This document shows, piece after piece, positions 46,629 through 56,500 of a stretch of 64,000 nt of DNA. A program made the translations under genes and the position numbers. The DNA is from JAZDGX01 sp964482205 (GTDB lineage Bacteria; Eisenbacteria; RBG-16-71-46; CAIMUX01; WJJG01). The stretch is taken from the NCBI GenBank assembly GCA_964482205.1, contig CAYZWI010000002.1, positions 62,001 through 126,000 on the forward strand. Direction: 5' to 3'. Numbering within the stretch: position 1 is the stretch's first letter; each line of letters starts with the position of its first letter. The notes under the pieces were generated by a model. That model was not told the DNA's origin and searched no databases. It saw only the letters and a list, made by a program, of their open reading frames with translations.

Positions 46629-47798
46629 GTGTCAAAGTCTTTGCTTGCCGTAATCGCATTGCTCCTTCTCGCCGCCTGCTCGAAAGAGCGGATCGCGGAC
46701 TCGCTGGCGGACACGGTCGCCCCCAGCGTGCGCATCGTCCGGCCGGCGGCGAACGATTGGGTGGCGGATTCCGTCACGGTGCAAGTCGAGGCGCAAGACG
46801 CGGGCGGAATCTCCCACATCGCGCTTCTTGCGGACGATCGCACGGTGGCCCTGCGCTTCGAACCCGCGTGGGCATTCGCGTGGAACACCGAAGGCCTCGC
46901 CGATAGCAGCGTGCATCTCCTGCACGCCGTGGCCGCGGACGCGGCGGGGAATTCGGCGGTCTCGGACGCCTGCCCTGTCCTGGTGCGCTCGAACGAACCC
47001 CCGCTCGTGCGCATGCTGTGGCCGCGCGACGGCGCGTGGGTGGATCTCGATCGGCCCTTCGCGCCCTGGTGCTGTCTGGCGGCAGATCCGGAAGAGGGCC
47101 CGCTCGACGGGGCGAGCGTGCGCTGGTCGATCGACGGCAGGGAATTCGAGCGGCGAGGCAGCGCGATCACGCCCGCGTCCACCGATCTCAGCGCGGGAGC
47201 GCATCGCGTGCGCGTGGAGGCGCGCGACGAATGGAACACGCGCGCGAGCGCGGAGTGTCTCGTGGTCGCGTTTCGCTATCCGGGCCGCGCGTCGCCGGAA
47301 GACGCGCTGACCACGCTCTTCAGCGCCCTGCAAGCGGCCGATTCGACGATGATCGCGAGCGCTTTCGCGGAAGAATTTCGATTGCGCCCGGCGATGGATC
47401 TTCAGGGAGCGAACGAGCCCGTCGCGGGCGACGCTTTCGCCACCTGCGCGCTCGTCGAGGCGGAAGCCTTTCGATCGCTCGCCATCTCCGCCAGCCTTTC
47501 AGCCGCTCAATCGACCACATGGCAAGGACGCGAGTACGCTTCCCTCGAATTGCGCGCGCTCGCCTACCGGCTGATCGTCGCGTGCCCCTCTCGAAACGAC
47601 TCGAACCCGGAGCTGGAACTTGCCTATGTGGCAAGCAATTCCCGCGCCCGGCTCATCTTCGTTCGCAACGCCGGTTCGACCGATCCCTGGCTGCTTGTCA
47701 CCTGGTGGGATCTCCACGGGGCGAGCTGGTCGTCTTCGTCGGGCCCTGCATGGAGCGAGCTGATCGCCCGTGCGAGGGACGGGCGGCTTTGCAGGTGA
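46629..47798 (+). CDS. Lipoprotein with Ig-like domains
   Basis: A 389-residue exported lipoprotein. A GTG start (46629) with AGGAG close by gives VSKSLLAVIALLLLAAC, a standard lipobox. Two Ig-like domains follow (about 30-110, DTVAPSVRIVRPAANDWVADSV; and 110-205, PPLVRMLWPRDGAWVDLDRP). The C-terminal part (about 215-389) is alpha/beta with EDALTTLFSALQAADS, resembling small nuclear-transport-factor-2-like domains, but I am not certain. Function unknown. Confidence 0.7.
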   Translation: MSKSLLAVIALLLLAACSKERIADSLADTVAPSVRIVRPAANDWVADSVTVQVEAQDAGGISHIALLADDRTVALRFEPAWAFAWNTEGLADSSVHLLHAVAADAAGNSAVSDACPVLVRSNEPPLVRMLWPRDGAWVDLDRPFAPWCCLAADPEEGPLDGASVRWSIDGREFERRGSAITPASTDLSAGAHRVRVEARDEWNTRASAECLVVAFRYPGRASPEDALTTLFSALQAADSTMIASAFAEEFRLRPAMDLQGANEPVAGDAFATCALVEAEAFRSLAISASLSAAQSTTWQGREYASLELRALAYRLIVACPSRNDSNPELELAYVASNSRARLIFVRNAGSTDPWLLVTWWDLHGASWSSSSGPAWSELIARARDGRLCR

Positions 47799-47887
47799 CG
47801 GTGCGCACGAGCGGCGTCGCTGCAGGTGGCGATCCGCTCGAGGAGCGGATGTTGCAGGGGTGAGCGAGGGCACGATGCGCCGCCGTC

Positions 47888-49894
47888 TCACCTTCCGCGC
47901 ACGAGGCCCTCGAGCAGTTCCATCACGCGTTGCGCGGCCTGGCCGTCGAACGGCCCGTAGACGGATTCGACGAATGCGCGCCAGCGTTCGTCGCGCGGAA
48001 GCCGGAAGCCTAGCTGCCCCAAGGTGTGGCGCACGATCGAACGCAGCTCGGTCGAGTCACGCGCTTCCCGAATCAAGGCGTCGGTTTCGACCCCGCTCGT
48101 CCCGGGCGCAACCCGGTCGCTCAGGAAGTCCGGCTGCTCTCCGCGCTTCACGACGGCCACCGGCGTGCCGAGGAACACCGCTTCGGCCGTCTCGGGCCAG
48201 CGCGTCGATATCAGCAAGTCGACCGCGCGCAGCCAATCGGCGAAGAGATCGCCCGAGAGGCAATGCATCCAACGCAGACCGTTTCGAATGCCCATGCGCG
48301 GATAGAAGGCGCTTTCCTCGCCCGGCTCTCCTCCGACGGTGTGAACGAGCACGAAGCCGTCGTCGCGGCCTTCCAAAGCTTCGAACACCCAATCGAGCAA
48401 CTCGGGGCATTGGCCCGGGCGGCAGACGACCGCCACGACCCGCTGGCCTTCCTCCACTCCCCAACGCCTGCGGATCTGCTCGATCGTCGCCGGCGAGGGA
48501 GCGCCGCGCTCTTCGAGCCAGTCGCGGCGCGGATCTCCGGTGATGATCACATGCGAGGGATCGCAGGCTCCGCGCTCGACGAGAAAGCTCTTCGCTTCGC
48601 GGCTGAAGACGCACAAGCGATCGGCGAGCAGCGCGCGCTCCGGCTTCTGTCGCGGGGTGAGCAGATGGGCGTGGTCCCAATCACAGAAGGGGCGCAGCTG
48701 CAGGCTCACCGTCGGAATGCGCAGACGCCGCGCGGCGCTCACCAGGGCCAGCGCATCTTCGGGCTCGCGGCTGAGCAGGATCGCGTCGGGATGGATCCCG
48801 CGCAGGAAATGCGTCTCCCGGCGAGTCGTGCGCACATCCAAGGGCAATTGCCGCGCGATCGCCTGGTCCATCCAACCCAGGACCATGTCCCCGATCGGGA
48901 GGTTCTCGAAGACGAGCGCTTCGGCGAAGGCGCGGTCTTCGCGCAGCGTCTTCCACTGGCGCTCGATCTTGCGCACTTCCCACGAGCCTTTGCTCTTTTG
49001 CGCGAGGAGAAAGAGGAAGTGACGCAGATAGGTCGGCGCAAGCCGGCCGGCGGTCATCGCGCCGACCTCGGGATCGTAGCGATCGGTGCGGTAGTAGAGC
49101 CGCAGCTTGCGCCCGCGCCCTTCGCGCCAGACGCCTTCGAGGTGCACGTCGCTGCGACCATGCAGGGCATCGTCCGGCCGGCCGCGCATCCAACAGTTCG
49201 AGTCGCTGACGAAGATCACCTTGGGGCGGCGCGCAATCAAATCCTCGAAGAGCAGCCGCGCTCCGTGCCATCCATCCTGAAGAAGCGCGAACAGCTTGCG
49301 CATGCGCATTTCGACGAAGGTCTCGGCCTCGGGAAACCGCGGCGGATCAAGGACCGCGATCTCCGCGCGAATGCTCCCCTCGCGCGCTTCGCCCACCGCC
49401 CGCAGCAGAGCGCGCTGATCGTCCCTCAATCCTACCGCGAGCACGCTCAATTCCCCTTGGTCCGCGCAATGCTCGAGCAGCCTTCGTTCGGCCATGCGGC
49501 GATGCAGCCAGGCGATCATGCGCGCGCGCTGGAAGGCCCAGAAATCGAGATCGCCCACGGTGAGCACTTCGGAGAAACTCCAGCTCTCGGCGATCCCGTC
49601 CACCCAGTCGCGCACGCGGCCGGGCAGCTGCGGGTCGGCGTCAGGCAATCGTGAGCCGAGATGCGAACGGCAGAAGGCGCGCAAATCGAAGAGCGACGAG
49701 CTCGCTTCCCGATAGCCCTCGGGCGGATGACGCAGGTCGCCGTCGGGCCAGAGCGTCTGCAGCGTGGCGCGAATGCCCTCCGGGCTCAAGGCCGGATGGA
49801 CGAGCAGCAGGTCCGCCTCTCCCCTGGCGGAACTCGCCCCCGGGCGCGCATCCGGCCGCTCGCCGCTAACGCTCTTGTCTCGCGCATCGCGCAT
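47888..49894 (-). CDS. Surface-carbohydrate transferase-like protein (GT-B fold)
   Basis: A 668-residue cytosolic protein. The second half resembles GT-B enzymes such as CDP-glycerol glycerophosphotransferase or UDP-GlcNAc 2-epimerase-like proteins: DRLCVFSREAKSFLVE, VVAVVCRPGQCPELLDW, and an end motif RWPETAEAVFLGTPVAVVKR with the conserved glutamate and GTP loop. The N-terminal half is less clear and has long helices. It lies beside a flippase gene transcribed the other way, in keeping with polysaccharide synthesis. The exact reaction is unknown. Confidence 0.6.
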   Translation of the reverse strand: MRDARDKSVSGERPDARPGASSARGEADLLLVHPALSPEGIRATLQTLWPDGDLRHPPEGYREASSSLFDLRAFCRSHLGSRLPDADPQLPGRVRDWVDGIAESWSFSEVLTVGDLDFWAFQRARMIAWLHRRMAERRLLEHCADQGELSVLAVGLRDDQRALLRAVGEAREGSIRAEIAVLDPPRFPEAETFVEMRMRKLFALLQDGWHGARLLFEDLIARRPKVIFVSDSNCWMRGRPDDALHGRSDVHLEGVWREGRGRKLRLYYRTDRYDPEVGAMTAGRLAPTYLRHFLFLLAQKSKGSWEVRKIERQWKTLREDRAFAEALVFENLPIGDMVLGWMDQAIARQLPLDVRTTRRETHFLRGIHPDAILLSREPEDALALVSAARRLRIPTVSLQLRPFCDWDHAHLLTPRQKPERALLADRLCVFSREAKSFLVERGACDPSHVIITGDPRRDWLEERGAPSPATIEQIRRRWGVEEGQRVVAVVCRPGQCPELLDWVFEALEGRDDGFVLVHTVGGEPGEESAFYPRMGIRNGLRWMHCLSGDLFADWLRAVDLLISTRWPETAEAVFLGTPVAVVKRGEQPDFLSDRVAPGTSGVETDALIREARDSTELRSIVRHTLGQLGFRLPRDERWRAFVESVYGPFDGQAAQRVMELLEGLVRGR

Positions 49895-50072
49895 GCGTTC
49901 CTCGCTTGATCGGGCGCGTTTTGCCTTCCTGAATCCGGCTCCTATTCAAGGAAGCTCTTTCGCTACGCTCGGGCGATCACTCTACGCTCCGCTGCCGCGG
50001 CACGCCACTCCTCGATCGGCTCGTGCGGGCCGCTTCCCGCTCCTCGAACCCTGTGCTAGATTCCGGCCATTC

Positions 50073-51545
50073 ATGGCTCGATTGACCACACAGGCGGGCG
50101 GAGTCTCCCTCGGACGCGGCGTGGCCGCGGGCGCGGGCCTCGTTTCCGTGATGATCCTCTCGCGCCTGCTGAGCCGCGAGGACTACGGCACCTATCGCCA
50201 GATCTGGGTCGTCTACTTCCTGCTCGCTCCGGTCATGGAGCTCGGCCTCACGCAGAGCGCCTCGTACTTCGGGGCGCAACTCGTTCCCCAACGCCAGAAG
50301 ACCTATATCACGCAGAACTCGCTCCTGCTGCTGGTGTCGGGCATCCTGACCAGTCTCGCGGTGCTCTCCTTCGCCGCCCCGATCAGCCGGCTCTTCGGGA
50401 ATGAGGATCTCGTGCAGCCGCTGCGCGCCTTCGCGCTCTTCTTCGCCTTCGCTCTGCCCTTCGACTTGACGGAGAACCTGCTGGTCGCCCTCGGGCGCGC
50501 GGGCTGGTCGGGAGTGATCACCGCCGTTTCGGCCGTCGTCCAGGCGGCCATCACCCTCGCCGCCTTTCTCGCAGGCGCCTCGATCACCCAGGTGTTCGTC
50601 TGCCTCACGATCTTCGCCTGCCTGCGCTGGCTGACGCTCGCCGGCGCATTCCTGTACATCTACCGGAACGCGTTCGTCTCCTGGAATCTCGCCGAGTTGC
50701 GCGAGCAATTGCTCTTCTCGCTTCCGATGGGCCTGGCCGTGATGGCCGGCCTCTTGAGCCGCCAGCTCGACAAGGTGATCGTCTCGAGCCACTTCTCCAC
50801 CGAACAATTCGCGGTCTACGCGAACGGCTCGTACGACATCCCGCTCATCAACATCGTGACGCTCTCCGTCACGGCCGTGCTCGTGCCCGCCATCGTCCGC
50901 GCGCAAGCCGCCGGACGCATCGACGAGGTGAAGCGCATCTGGCACGAAGCGGCCCGCCGGGTGGCGACCCTCTTCTACCCGGTGTTCGCGTTTCTCCTCA
51001 TCGCCGCGCGCCCCTTCATGATCCTGCTCTTCTCTCACGAATATGCGGACAGCGCGGCTCCCTTTCGGATCTTCCTCTTTCTCTTCCCGATTCGAATCGC
51101 CTTCCACAGCGGCTTGCAGCGCGCGCTCGGGCGCACGCGCCAGATCCTGGTGAGCTCGATCGCGGCGCTCGTCATCAGCCTCGTCCTCGCGCTGGTTCTC
51201 GTGCGCGTGGAGGCGATCGGGATCCTCGGCCCCGCGATTGCGGCCATGGCGGGCGCGTACTTCGCGGCCGCCTATGTGATCGTCGATTGCAGCCGGGCCC
51301 TCGGCTGGAGCTGGCGGGAGTACTTTCCGTGGGCGACGCTCGGCCGGATCATGGCCGTCTCGCTGATCGCCGCGGCGCCCGCCGTTGCGGTGGGCTGGCT
51401 CCTGCGAGAACAGAGCGAGCTGGTGCAGTTGATCTCGATGGGCGTGACCTACCTGGCCGTGTACCTCGCGCTGGGAGAGACGACTCGCACTTCCCGGGCG
51501 CGCGAGTGGATCGAGGTCGCGCGCGATGTGCTCAGGCAGCGCTAG
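50073..51545 (+). CDS. Polysaccharide flippase, Wzx/PST family
   Basis: A 490-residue inner-membrane protein with about 12-14 helices (for example VAAGAGLVSVMILSRLL, NSLLLLVSGILTSLAVLSFA, and ISSLVLALVLV-type stretches). A typical start SLGRGVAAGAGLVSV... and a DRTYGTYRQIW-like loop (here SREDYGTYRQIW) characterise the family, which moves lipid-linked oligosaccharides across the inner membrane. The start at 50073 is the first fitting the family; no strong ribosome binding site is seen. Genes on either side belong to glycan synthesis and housekeeping. Confidence 0.88.
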   Translation: MARLTTQAGGVSLGRGVAAGAGLVSVMILSRLLSREDYGTYRQIWVVYFLLAPVMELGLTQSASYFGAQLVPQRQKTYITQNSLLLLVSGILTSLAVLSFAAPISRLFGNEDLVQPLRAFALFFAFALPFDLTENLLVALGRAGWSGVITAVSAVVQAAITLAAFLAGASITQVFVCLTIFACLRWLTLAGAFLYIYRNAFVSWNLAELREQLLFSLPMGLAVMAGLLSRQLDKVIVSSHFSTEQFAVYANGSYDIPLINIVTLSVTAVLVPAIVRAQAAGRIDEVKRIWHEAARRVATLFYPVFAFLLIAARPFMILLFSHEYADSAAPFRIFLFLFPIRIAFHSGLQRALGRTRQILVSSIAALVISLVLALVLVRVEAIGILGPAIAAMAGAYFAAAYVIVDCSRALGWSWREYFPWATLGRIMAVSLIAAAPAVAVGWLLREQSELVQLISMGVTYLAVYLALGETTRTSRAREWIEVARDVLRQR

Positions 51546-51599
51546 CAGAAACGGCCCCCGCGCGGGCGGGCGCATGCTCCAGCGCAGGTTCGAGGCCGC

Positions 51600-51899
51600 T
51601 CAGCCGATCTCGTCCATCAAGTCCAGAAAGCGCGTGTACTCGAGCGCCGTCCAGCTCTCGGCATTCAGCGCGCCTTGCGCCTGGGTGATGGTCGAGACCT
51701 TCATCGCGACTTCTTCGTTGGGCGCCTCGTAGATGTCCAGGAAATCGTAGGGGCCGAGAAGCGCGTAATGGCAGACGAAGCGCACCTCGGGGCACTTCTG
51801 CTCGATCGCCTTCTTCCACTTGCGCCCGATCGCTTCCCGGCGTTTGAAATCTCCGATGACTTCCGGCGCTAGTTTGGTGAGAAGCACGTAGGTCGCCAT
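51600..51899 (-). CDS. GYD domain protein
   Basis: A 99-residue single-domain protein with a ferredoxin-like fold: MATYVLLTKLAPEVIGDF at the start, VRFVCHYALLGPYDFLDIYE in the middle (here GPYD at the GYD position) and VAMKVSTITQAQGALNAES. Such proteins are widespread and uncharacterised. AAGGGAGAG precedes the ATG. Located between flippase and signal peptidase genes without clear link. Confidence 0.8.
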   Translation of the reverse strand: MATYVLLTKLAPEVIGDFKRREAIGRKWKKAIEQKCPEVRFVCHYALLGPYDFLDIYEAPNEEVAMKVSTITQAQGALNAESWTALEYTRFLDLMDEIG

Positions 51900-52102
51900 G
51901 GCTCTCTCCCTTCCTTGAAGCGCACACTCGATTCCGCGCGGCACGGGGTTCCGCTTGCGCGGAATGGAACGGCCCGCACGGGATGGATCCAGGTGCGAGC
52001 CATCGGGAGCCGGCGCGCACGCCAGCGATGCGCCCGGGCAACGCGCACCGGCGCCCCGCACGGTCATGCAGTCACGCGCCCGCGGGACCTTCGAGAGCCG
52101 GA

Positions 52103-52759
52103 CTACAGCAGCTTTCCGATTCGCGACACTCTCGGCAGGCGCTTATTCACATCGAAGGAGAAGTACAGGATGTCCGCCTTCGCGACGACATTGTCGAGCG
52201 GCACGGGACCGAAGAAACGGCAATCCTGGCTGGCGTCGCGATTGTCTCCGAGCAGGAAGATGGTTCCTGGAGGAACGGTGATCGGTCCGAAATCGTCCAC
52301 CCCCGGATTGTAGCCGAAGCGGATGTGTTTGGTGAACGGCTCGGCCACCGCGACCCCGTCGACATACACCTGCTTGTGACGCATCTCGACGGTCTGGCCC
52401 GCGACCGCGACACACCGCTTGATGAGGTTTTCACCCGATTCGGGGCTCTTGAAGATCACGATGTCGCCCGGCTCGGGCGACCGGAATCCCGGCAGACGCG
52501 CATCGTTGGTGAAGGGAATGCGCGGACCGTAGGTCAGCTTGTCGGCGAAGAGAAAATCGCCGATCAAGAGCGTGTCTTCCATGGAGGCGGAGGGGATGCG
52601 GAAGCCCTGAACGACAAACGTGTTCAAAGGCAGGAAGATCGCGAGCACGACGATGATGGACTTCAACCAGGCCATGCCTTCGGCAGTCCACTCTTCGCGC
52701 GTCCGGGGAAAGTGATACCCGCTCTTTCTCTCTTCAGATTTGACGGCCTGATTCGCCAT
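52103..52759 (-). CDS. lepB: Signal peptidase I
   Basis: A 218-residue inner-membrane peptidase that removes signal peptides from exported proteins. One membrane helix (about 31-50) is followed by the catalytic-serine box RIPSASMEDTL with S59, DKLTYGPRIPF, and the lysine box GENLIKRCVAVAG with K114, then LLGDNRDASQDCRFFGPV, the conserved late box. The start at 52759 follows GGAGGTGAC. Needed by the many secreted proteins in the window. Confidence 0.95.
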   Translation of the reverse strand: MANQAVKSEERKSGYHFPRTREEWTAEGMAWLKSIIVVLAIFLPLNTFVVQGFRIPSASMEDTLLIGDFLFADKLTYGPRIPFTNDARLPGFRSPEPGDIVIFKSPESGENLIKRCVAVAGQTVEMRHKQVYVDGVAVAEPFTKHIRFGYNPGVDDFGPITVPPGTIFLLGDNRDASQDCRFFGPVPLDNVVAKADILYFSFDVNKRLPRVSRIGKLL

Positions 52760-53010
52760 TGTCACCTCCGCAGCCGGTCGGCCGGCCGCGCGGAATCCCT
52801 GATTGCGGCTCCGATCCAGACGAAGTACTACCCCCTTGCGGGTGGAAACGGTTCCATACCGATCGCGCCCGGATACCGGACGAGAGGCGATCCTAAGGGA
52901 GAAAGCGCTCCCAGGGTAGCACTTGGTTTTGGGGTCGACGGTCCGTGGAGAGCGCCTTCCTTCCATCACGACTCGGGAATCGCCTTCCTTCCGACAAGCG
53001 AGGGACCACG

Positions 53011-54015
53011 ATGAAAGCCATGGCTCTCGAACGGCCCGCTCCGATCGAATCGCATCCCTTGCAGCGGGTTGACATGCCCGATCCCATGCCCGGCCCGGGA
53101 CAGGTCCGCATCCGGGTGCACGCCTGCGGAGTCTGCCGCACCGACCTCCACCTGGCCGAAGGCGAGCTGCCGATGCGCATCTCGCCGCTCATTCCCGGAC
53201 ACCAGGTGGCCGGCGTCGTCGATCGCGTTGGAGGAGCCTCGCCCCTCGAAATCTCAGAGGGCGATCGCGTGGGCGTCCCCTGGTTTCATTCCGCCTGCGG
53301 TCATTGTCCCGATTGTCTGAGCGGCCGGGAGAATCTCTGCGCCTTCGCTTCCTTCACCGGTTGGGATGTGCAAGGCGGATACGCCCAGTACTTGATCGCC
53401 CCCGAGGCCTTCACGCTTCGGTTGCCGGACGGCCTGGAGGATCATCTGGCCGCTCCGCTTCTGTGCGGAGGCATCATCGGCTACCGGGCGCTGAGGGTGT
53501 GCGGGCTGCAGACGGGCGAGACTCTCGCGCTCTATGGATTCGGATCCTCGGCGCACATCTGCATCCAGATCGCCCGATTCTGGAACTGCAGCGTGATGGT
53601 CTTCTCGCGCACCGCGGAGCACGCGATGCTTGCGCGGGAACTGGGCGCGAGCTGGGTCGGGGAGGCGCGCGAGAAGCCCCCGGATCGCCCGGATCGCGCG
53701 ATCATCTTCGCTCCGGCCGGGTGGCTCGTCCCGCAGGCGCTTGGCATTTTGCGCCCGGGAGGGACGCTCGCGCTCGCGGGTATCTACATGGACGCGATTC
53801 CGCCCCTCGATTATGAGCGGCACCTGTACCGCGAAAAGACGCTGCGCAGCGTAACGGCCGCGACCCGCGCGGATGCGCGCGAGCTTCTCGACCTCGCGGT
53901 GCGGATTCCGATTCGGACCAAGGTGACGCGCTTCGCTCTCGAAGATGCGAATGTCGCGCTGGAGCAGTTGAAGAGGGGAACGCTCTCGGGATCGGCGGTG
54001 CTCGATGTTCCGTAG
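53011..54015 (+). CDS. Zinc-dependent alcohol dehydrogenase
   Basis: A 334-residue MDR-family dehydrogenase. Catalytic-zinc residues C42 (CGVCRTD) and H64 (GHQ) are present, and structural-zinc cysteines CGHCPDCLSGRENLC (about 95-109). The Rossmann segment is weakly conserved: LALYGFGSSAH replaces the usual GxGxxG by GFGSSA. It resembles AdhP/Tdh-like enzymes oxidising short alcohols with NAD(P). GCGAGGGA precedes the ATG. Divergently transcribed from lepB. Confidence 0.85.
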   Translation: MKAMALERPAPIESHPLQRVDMPDPMPGPGQVRIRVHACGVCRTDLHLAEGELPMRISPLIPGHQVAGVVDRVGGASPLEISEGDRVGVPWFHSACGHCPDCLSGRENLCAFASFTGWDVQGGYAQYLIAPEAFTLRLPDGLEDHLAAPLLCGGIIGYRALRVCGLQTGETLALYGFGSSAHICIQIARFWNCSVMVFSRTAEHAMLARELGASWVGEAREKPPDRPDRAIIFAPAGWLVPQALGILRPGGTLALAGIYMDAIPPLDYERHLYREKTLRSVTAATRADARELLDLAVRIPIRTKVTRFALEDANVALEQLKRGTLSGSAVLDVP

Positions 54016-54220
54016 GCGTGCTTGGGCCGGCCGTGGAACGCATCCGCCTGCGCGGGCCGCTCGAAATTGCTAAGGTCAGCCATTTCGAGGTCCGAAGAGT
54101 ACTGGGGCGCTCGGGTCGGATCGCGCGGCCGCCGTTTGGCCGAGAATCCTGCGCCGTCGGGACGGGCCGGAAGCCCGGCGGGGCCTTCTGGGGCCCCTGG
54201 TCCCCGGGGCAGGATTGGGC

Positions 54221-54249
54221 TTGCGAATTCGGGCGCGGTTTTGGATACT
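54221..54249 (+). promoter_or_regulatory. Candidate sigma70-like promoter for infA
   Basis: TTGCGA (54221-54226) and GATACT (54244-54249) are separated by 17 bp. This lies 83 bp before the infA start in a 316-bp intergenic gap. GC-rich hairpin-forming GGGGCC words occur just upstream. Confidence 0.35.
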
Positions 54250-54331
54250 TGCGGGCGTTGTTTCCCCCGGGAGTCGCGAGGCGCCGGCGGAGAAATCGTT
54301 TTCCGGAGCGTTGCGCGACCGGGGAGGTGAG

Positions 54332-54625
54332 ATGGCGAGAAACCCCAGAGGCAGGCCACAGGCGAGAACGCAAAGACGGCGGACCGACGACGATCTGCCC
54401 CAGCGGAAACCTCGCGCCGATGCGGTCGAGGTGGAAGGTGTCGTGCGCGTGGCGCTGCCGAACACGATGTTTCGAGTCGAACTCGAAGACCATCGGGAAA
54501 TCCTCGCGCACATCGGTGGGAAGATGCGCAAGCATTTCATCCGCATTCTTCCCGGCGATCGCGTGATCGTCGAATTGTCCATCTACGACCTGGAGCGCGG
54601 ACGCATCGTCTATCGCTACAAGTAA
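54332..54625 (+). CDS. infA: Translation initiation factor IF-1 with N-terminal extension
   Basis: A 97-residue OB-fold protein that binds the 30S A site. The IF-1 core spans about 31-97: VEVEGVVRVALPNTMFRVEL, KMRKHFIRILPGDRVIVELSIYDL and GRIVYRYK. Usual IF-1 is about 72 residues; here an additional Arg/Gln-rich 25-residue extension precedes the core. The start is supported by GGGGAGGTGAG. It is 138 nt upstream of rpsA. Confidence 0.93.
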   Translation: MARNPRGRPQARTQRRRTDDDLPQRKPRADAVEVEGVVRVALPNTMFRVELEDHREILAHIGGKMRKHFIRILPGDRVIVELSIYDLERGRIVYRYK

Positions 54626-54763
54626 CCGACGCATTGACACTCTGCATGGATTCCACACGCCCTTTCCTTCCCCATCGTATCGATTCCCCTCATGCAGGGT
54701 CCTTTTTCCCGCATGGCCGTCTCATCGGCCGAAGAACCGGTTTGGCGCACGCAACGAGGAGGT

Positions 54764-56440
54764 ATGGCAGTGAGCGAACATCCCTGGGGTGAGGACGCAA
54801 CGACGGCGGGATCGCCGGGTCAGGACGGATGGGCATCGTCGGGCGGAGCGACGCCGCCGGCGGATGCCGTCGGCGATACCGCTCCTCCCGGGGACGGGGC
54901 GCCGGAGATGGTCTCCCCGCCGGGGGAGGCGCCCCTCGCCGAGGGGGAATTCAAGCTCGGGCAGCGCGTGTGGGGCCCGATCCTGCGGCTCACCGAGGAT
55001 CAGGCGGTCGTCAGCCTCAGCGAGCAAGGCATCGCCGAGGGGACCCTCGATCTCATGCATCTGCGCGACGAGTACGGCAACCTGAGCGTCTCGGAAGGCG
55101 ACGAAGTGCAAGCCTTCATCGTGCAGATGAAGCCCACGATCAAGCTCGCCCCCACGCTCGATCCTCCCGCCACTGAAGTCATTCGCCGGCTGCGCGAGGC
55201 GATGGACCGCAACGAGAATGTGCGCGGGCGCGTGGCGGCCGTAAATCGCGGAGGCCTGGAGATCTACATCGACGGACGGCGCGCCTTCTGCCCGTACTCC
55301 CAGATCGAGATCGGGCGTTGCGAGAACGCCGAAATCTACCTCAATCGCATTCTCGATTTTCGGGTGACCGAAATCGACGAGGAGAAGAAGCGCGTGATCC
55401 TCTCCCGCCGCCCCGTGCTGGAGAAGGAGCGCCAGGCGAAGCTGGGCGATCTGCGCGCGCAGATTCGCGAGGGGGTCGAGTTCGACGGCGTCGTGCGCCG
55501 CGTGCAGGCCTTCGGCGCATTCGTCGACATCGGCGGGGTCGAGGGCCTCGTGCATGTCTCCGAGATCTCGCACGATCGCGTCGACAACCCCGAGCAAGTG
55601 CTGCACCCGGGAGAGAAGGTGCGGGTGAAGGTGCTCGGCGTCTCCCAGGGCCCCGACGGGCGCGAACGCATCAAGCTCTCGATGCGGGCGACGATGCTCG
55701 ATCCGTGGACCAAGGTCGCCGACCTCTTCCACGAAGGCGACATCATCACCGGCAAGGTCATGCGCCTCACCGAATTCGGAGCGTTCGTGCGCCTGCATCC
55801 GGGGATCGAGGGATTGCTGCACATCTCGCAATACAAGCCGCGGGCGGAAGAGTCGGCCGAAGCGATCGCCGCGGCCGCCGCCTTGCAGGATCCGGGCGAC
55901 AACGGTCTCGCTTCCGAGACGGCCGACCAGACGCCGGTCGCCGGCGAGGACATCACCGTGCGGATCTCGCGCATCGAGCCGCAGCGCAAGCGCATCTCGC
56001 TCGCCCTGCGCGATGAGGAGCGTCGCGACCGCCGTCCGGCTCACGATGCGGTCGTCGGCGAGACGGTCGAGGGGGTGGTGCGCACGGTGAAGAACTATGG
56101 CGTGTTCCTCGATCTGCCTTCGATCGGCCCCTGGGTGAGCGGGCTGCTTCCCGCGATCGAGACGGGGCTCGGGCGCGAAGTGAATCTCGCGCGCAAGTAC
56201 CGCAAAGGCGACAAGGTGCGGGTCGAGATCATCGATATCGAAGAGAGGGGCATTCGTCTGAGCCAGAAGCGCCTGATCGAAGCCGAGGAAGCCGGCGCGC
56301 CGCCATCGGCCGCGGCTTCAACGGGCGGAGCTGCGGCGCCTGGCGATGCGACGGCGGAGGCCAAGCCGCCGGCGCTCAGCGCCTTCGCGCTGGCCATGAA
56401 GCGGGCGGAAGAGCGGCAGACGCAGAGGCGGCAGGGGTAG
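54764..56440 (+). CDS. rpsA: Ribosomal protein S1
   Basis: A 558-residue protein with about five S1 RNA-binding domains, which helps mRNA bind the 30S subunit. Domain motifs occur about 68-150, 165-245 (GRVAAVNRGGLEIYIDGRRAF), 260-330 (FDGVVRRVQAFGAFVDIGGVEGLVHVSEIS), 345-440 (ITGKVMRLTEFGAFVRLHPGIEGLLHISQ) and 445-525 (VEGVVRTVKNYGVFLDLP). An Ala/Gly/Pro-rich acidic head (1-60) and an Ala-rich tail flank them. The start at 54764 follows GAGGAGGT. Adjacent to infA. Confidence 0.9.
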   Translation: MAVSEHPWGEDATTAGSPGQDGWASSGGATPPADAVGDTAPPGDGAPEMVSPPGEAPLAEGEFKLGQRVWGPILRLTEDQAVVSLSEQGIAEGTLDLMHLRDEYGNLSVSEGDEVQAFIVQMKPTIKLAPTLDPPATEVIRRLREAMDRNENVRGRVAAVNRGGLEIYIDGRRAFCPYSQIEIGRCENAEIYLNRILDFRVTEIDEEKKRVILSRRPVLEKERQAKLGDLRAQIREGVEFDGVVRRVQAFGAFVDIGGVEGLVHVSEISHDRVDNPEQVLHPGEKVRVKVLGVSQGPDGRERIKLSMRATMLDPWTKVADLFHEGDIITGKVMRLTEFGAFVRLHPGIEGLLHISQYKPRAEESAEAIAAAAALQDPGDNGLASETADQTPVAGEDITVRISRIEPQRKRISLALRDEERRDRRPAHDAVVGETVEGVVRTVKNYGVFLDLPSIGPWVSGLLPAIETGLGREVNLARKYRKGDKVRVEIIDIEERGIRLSQKRLIEAEEAGAPPSAAASTGGAAAPGDATAEAKPPALSAFALAMKRAEERQTQRRQG

Positions 56441-56500
56441 GCTGCGAGGCGCGCCGCTGAGGGCAAGGCCTAGCCGTGCGAGCAGAGGCCGAGGCCTCGC

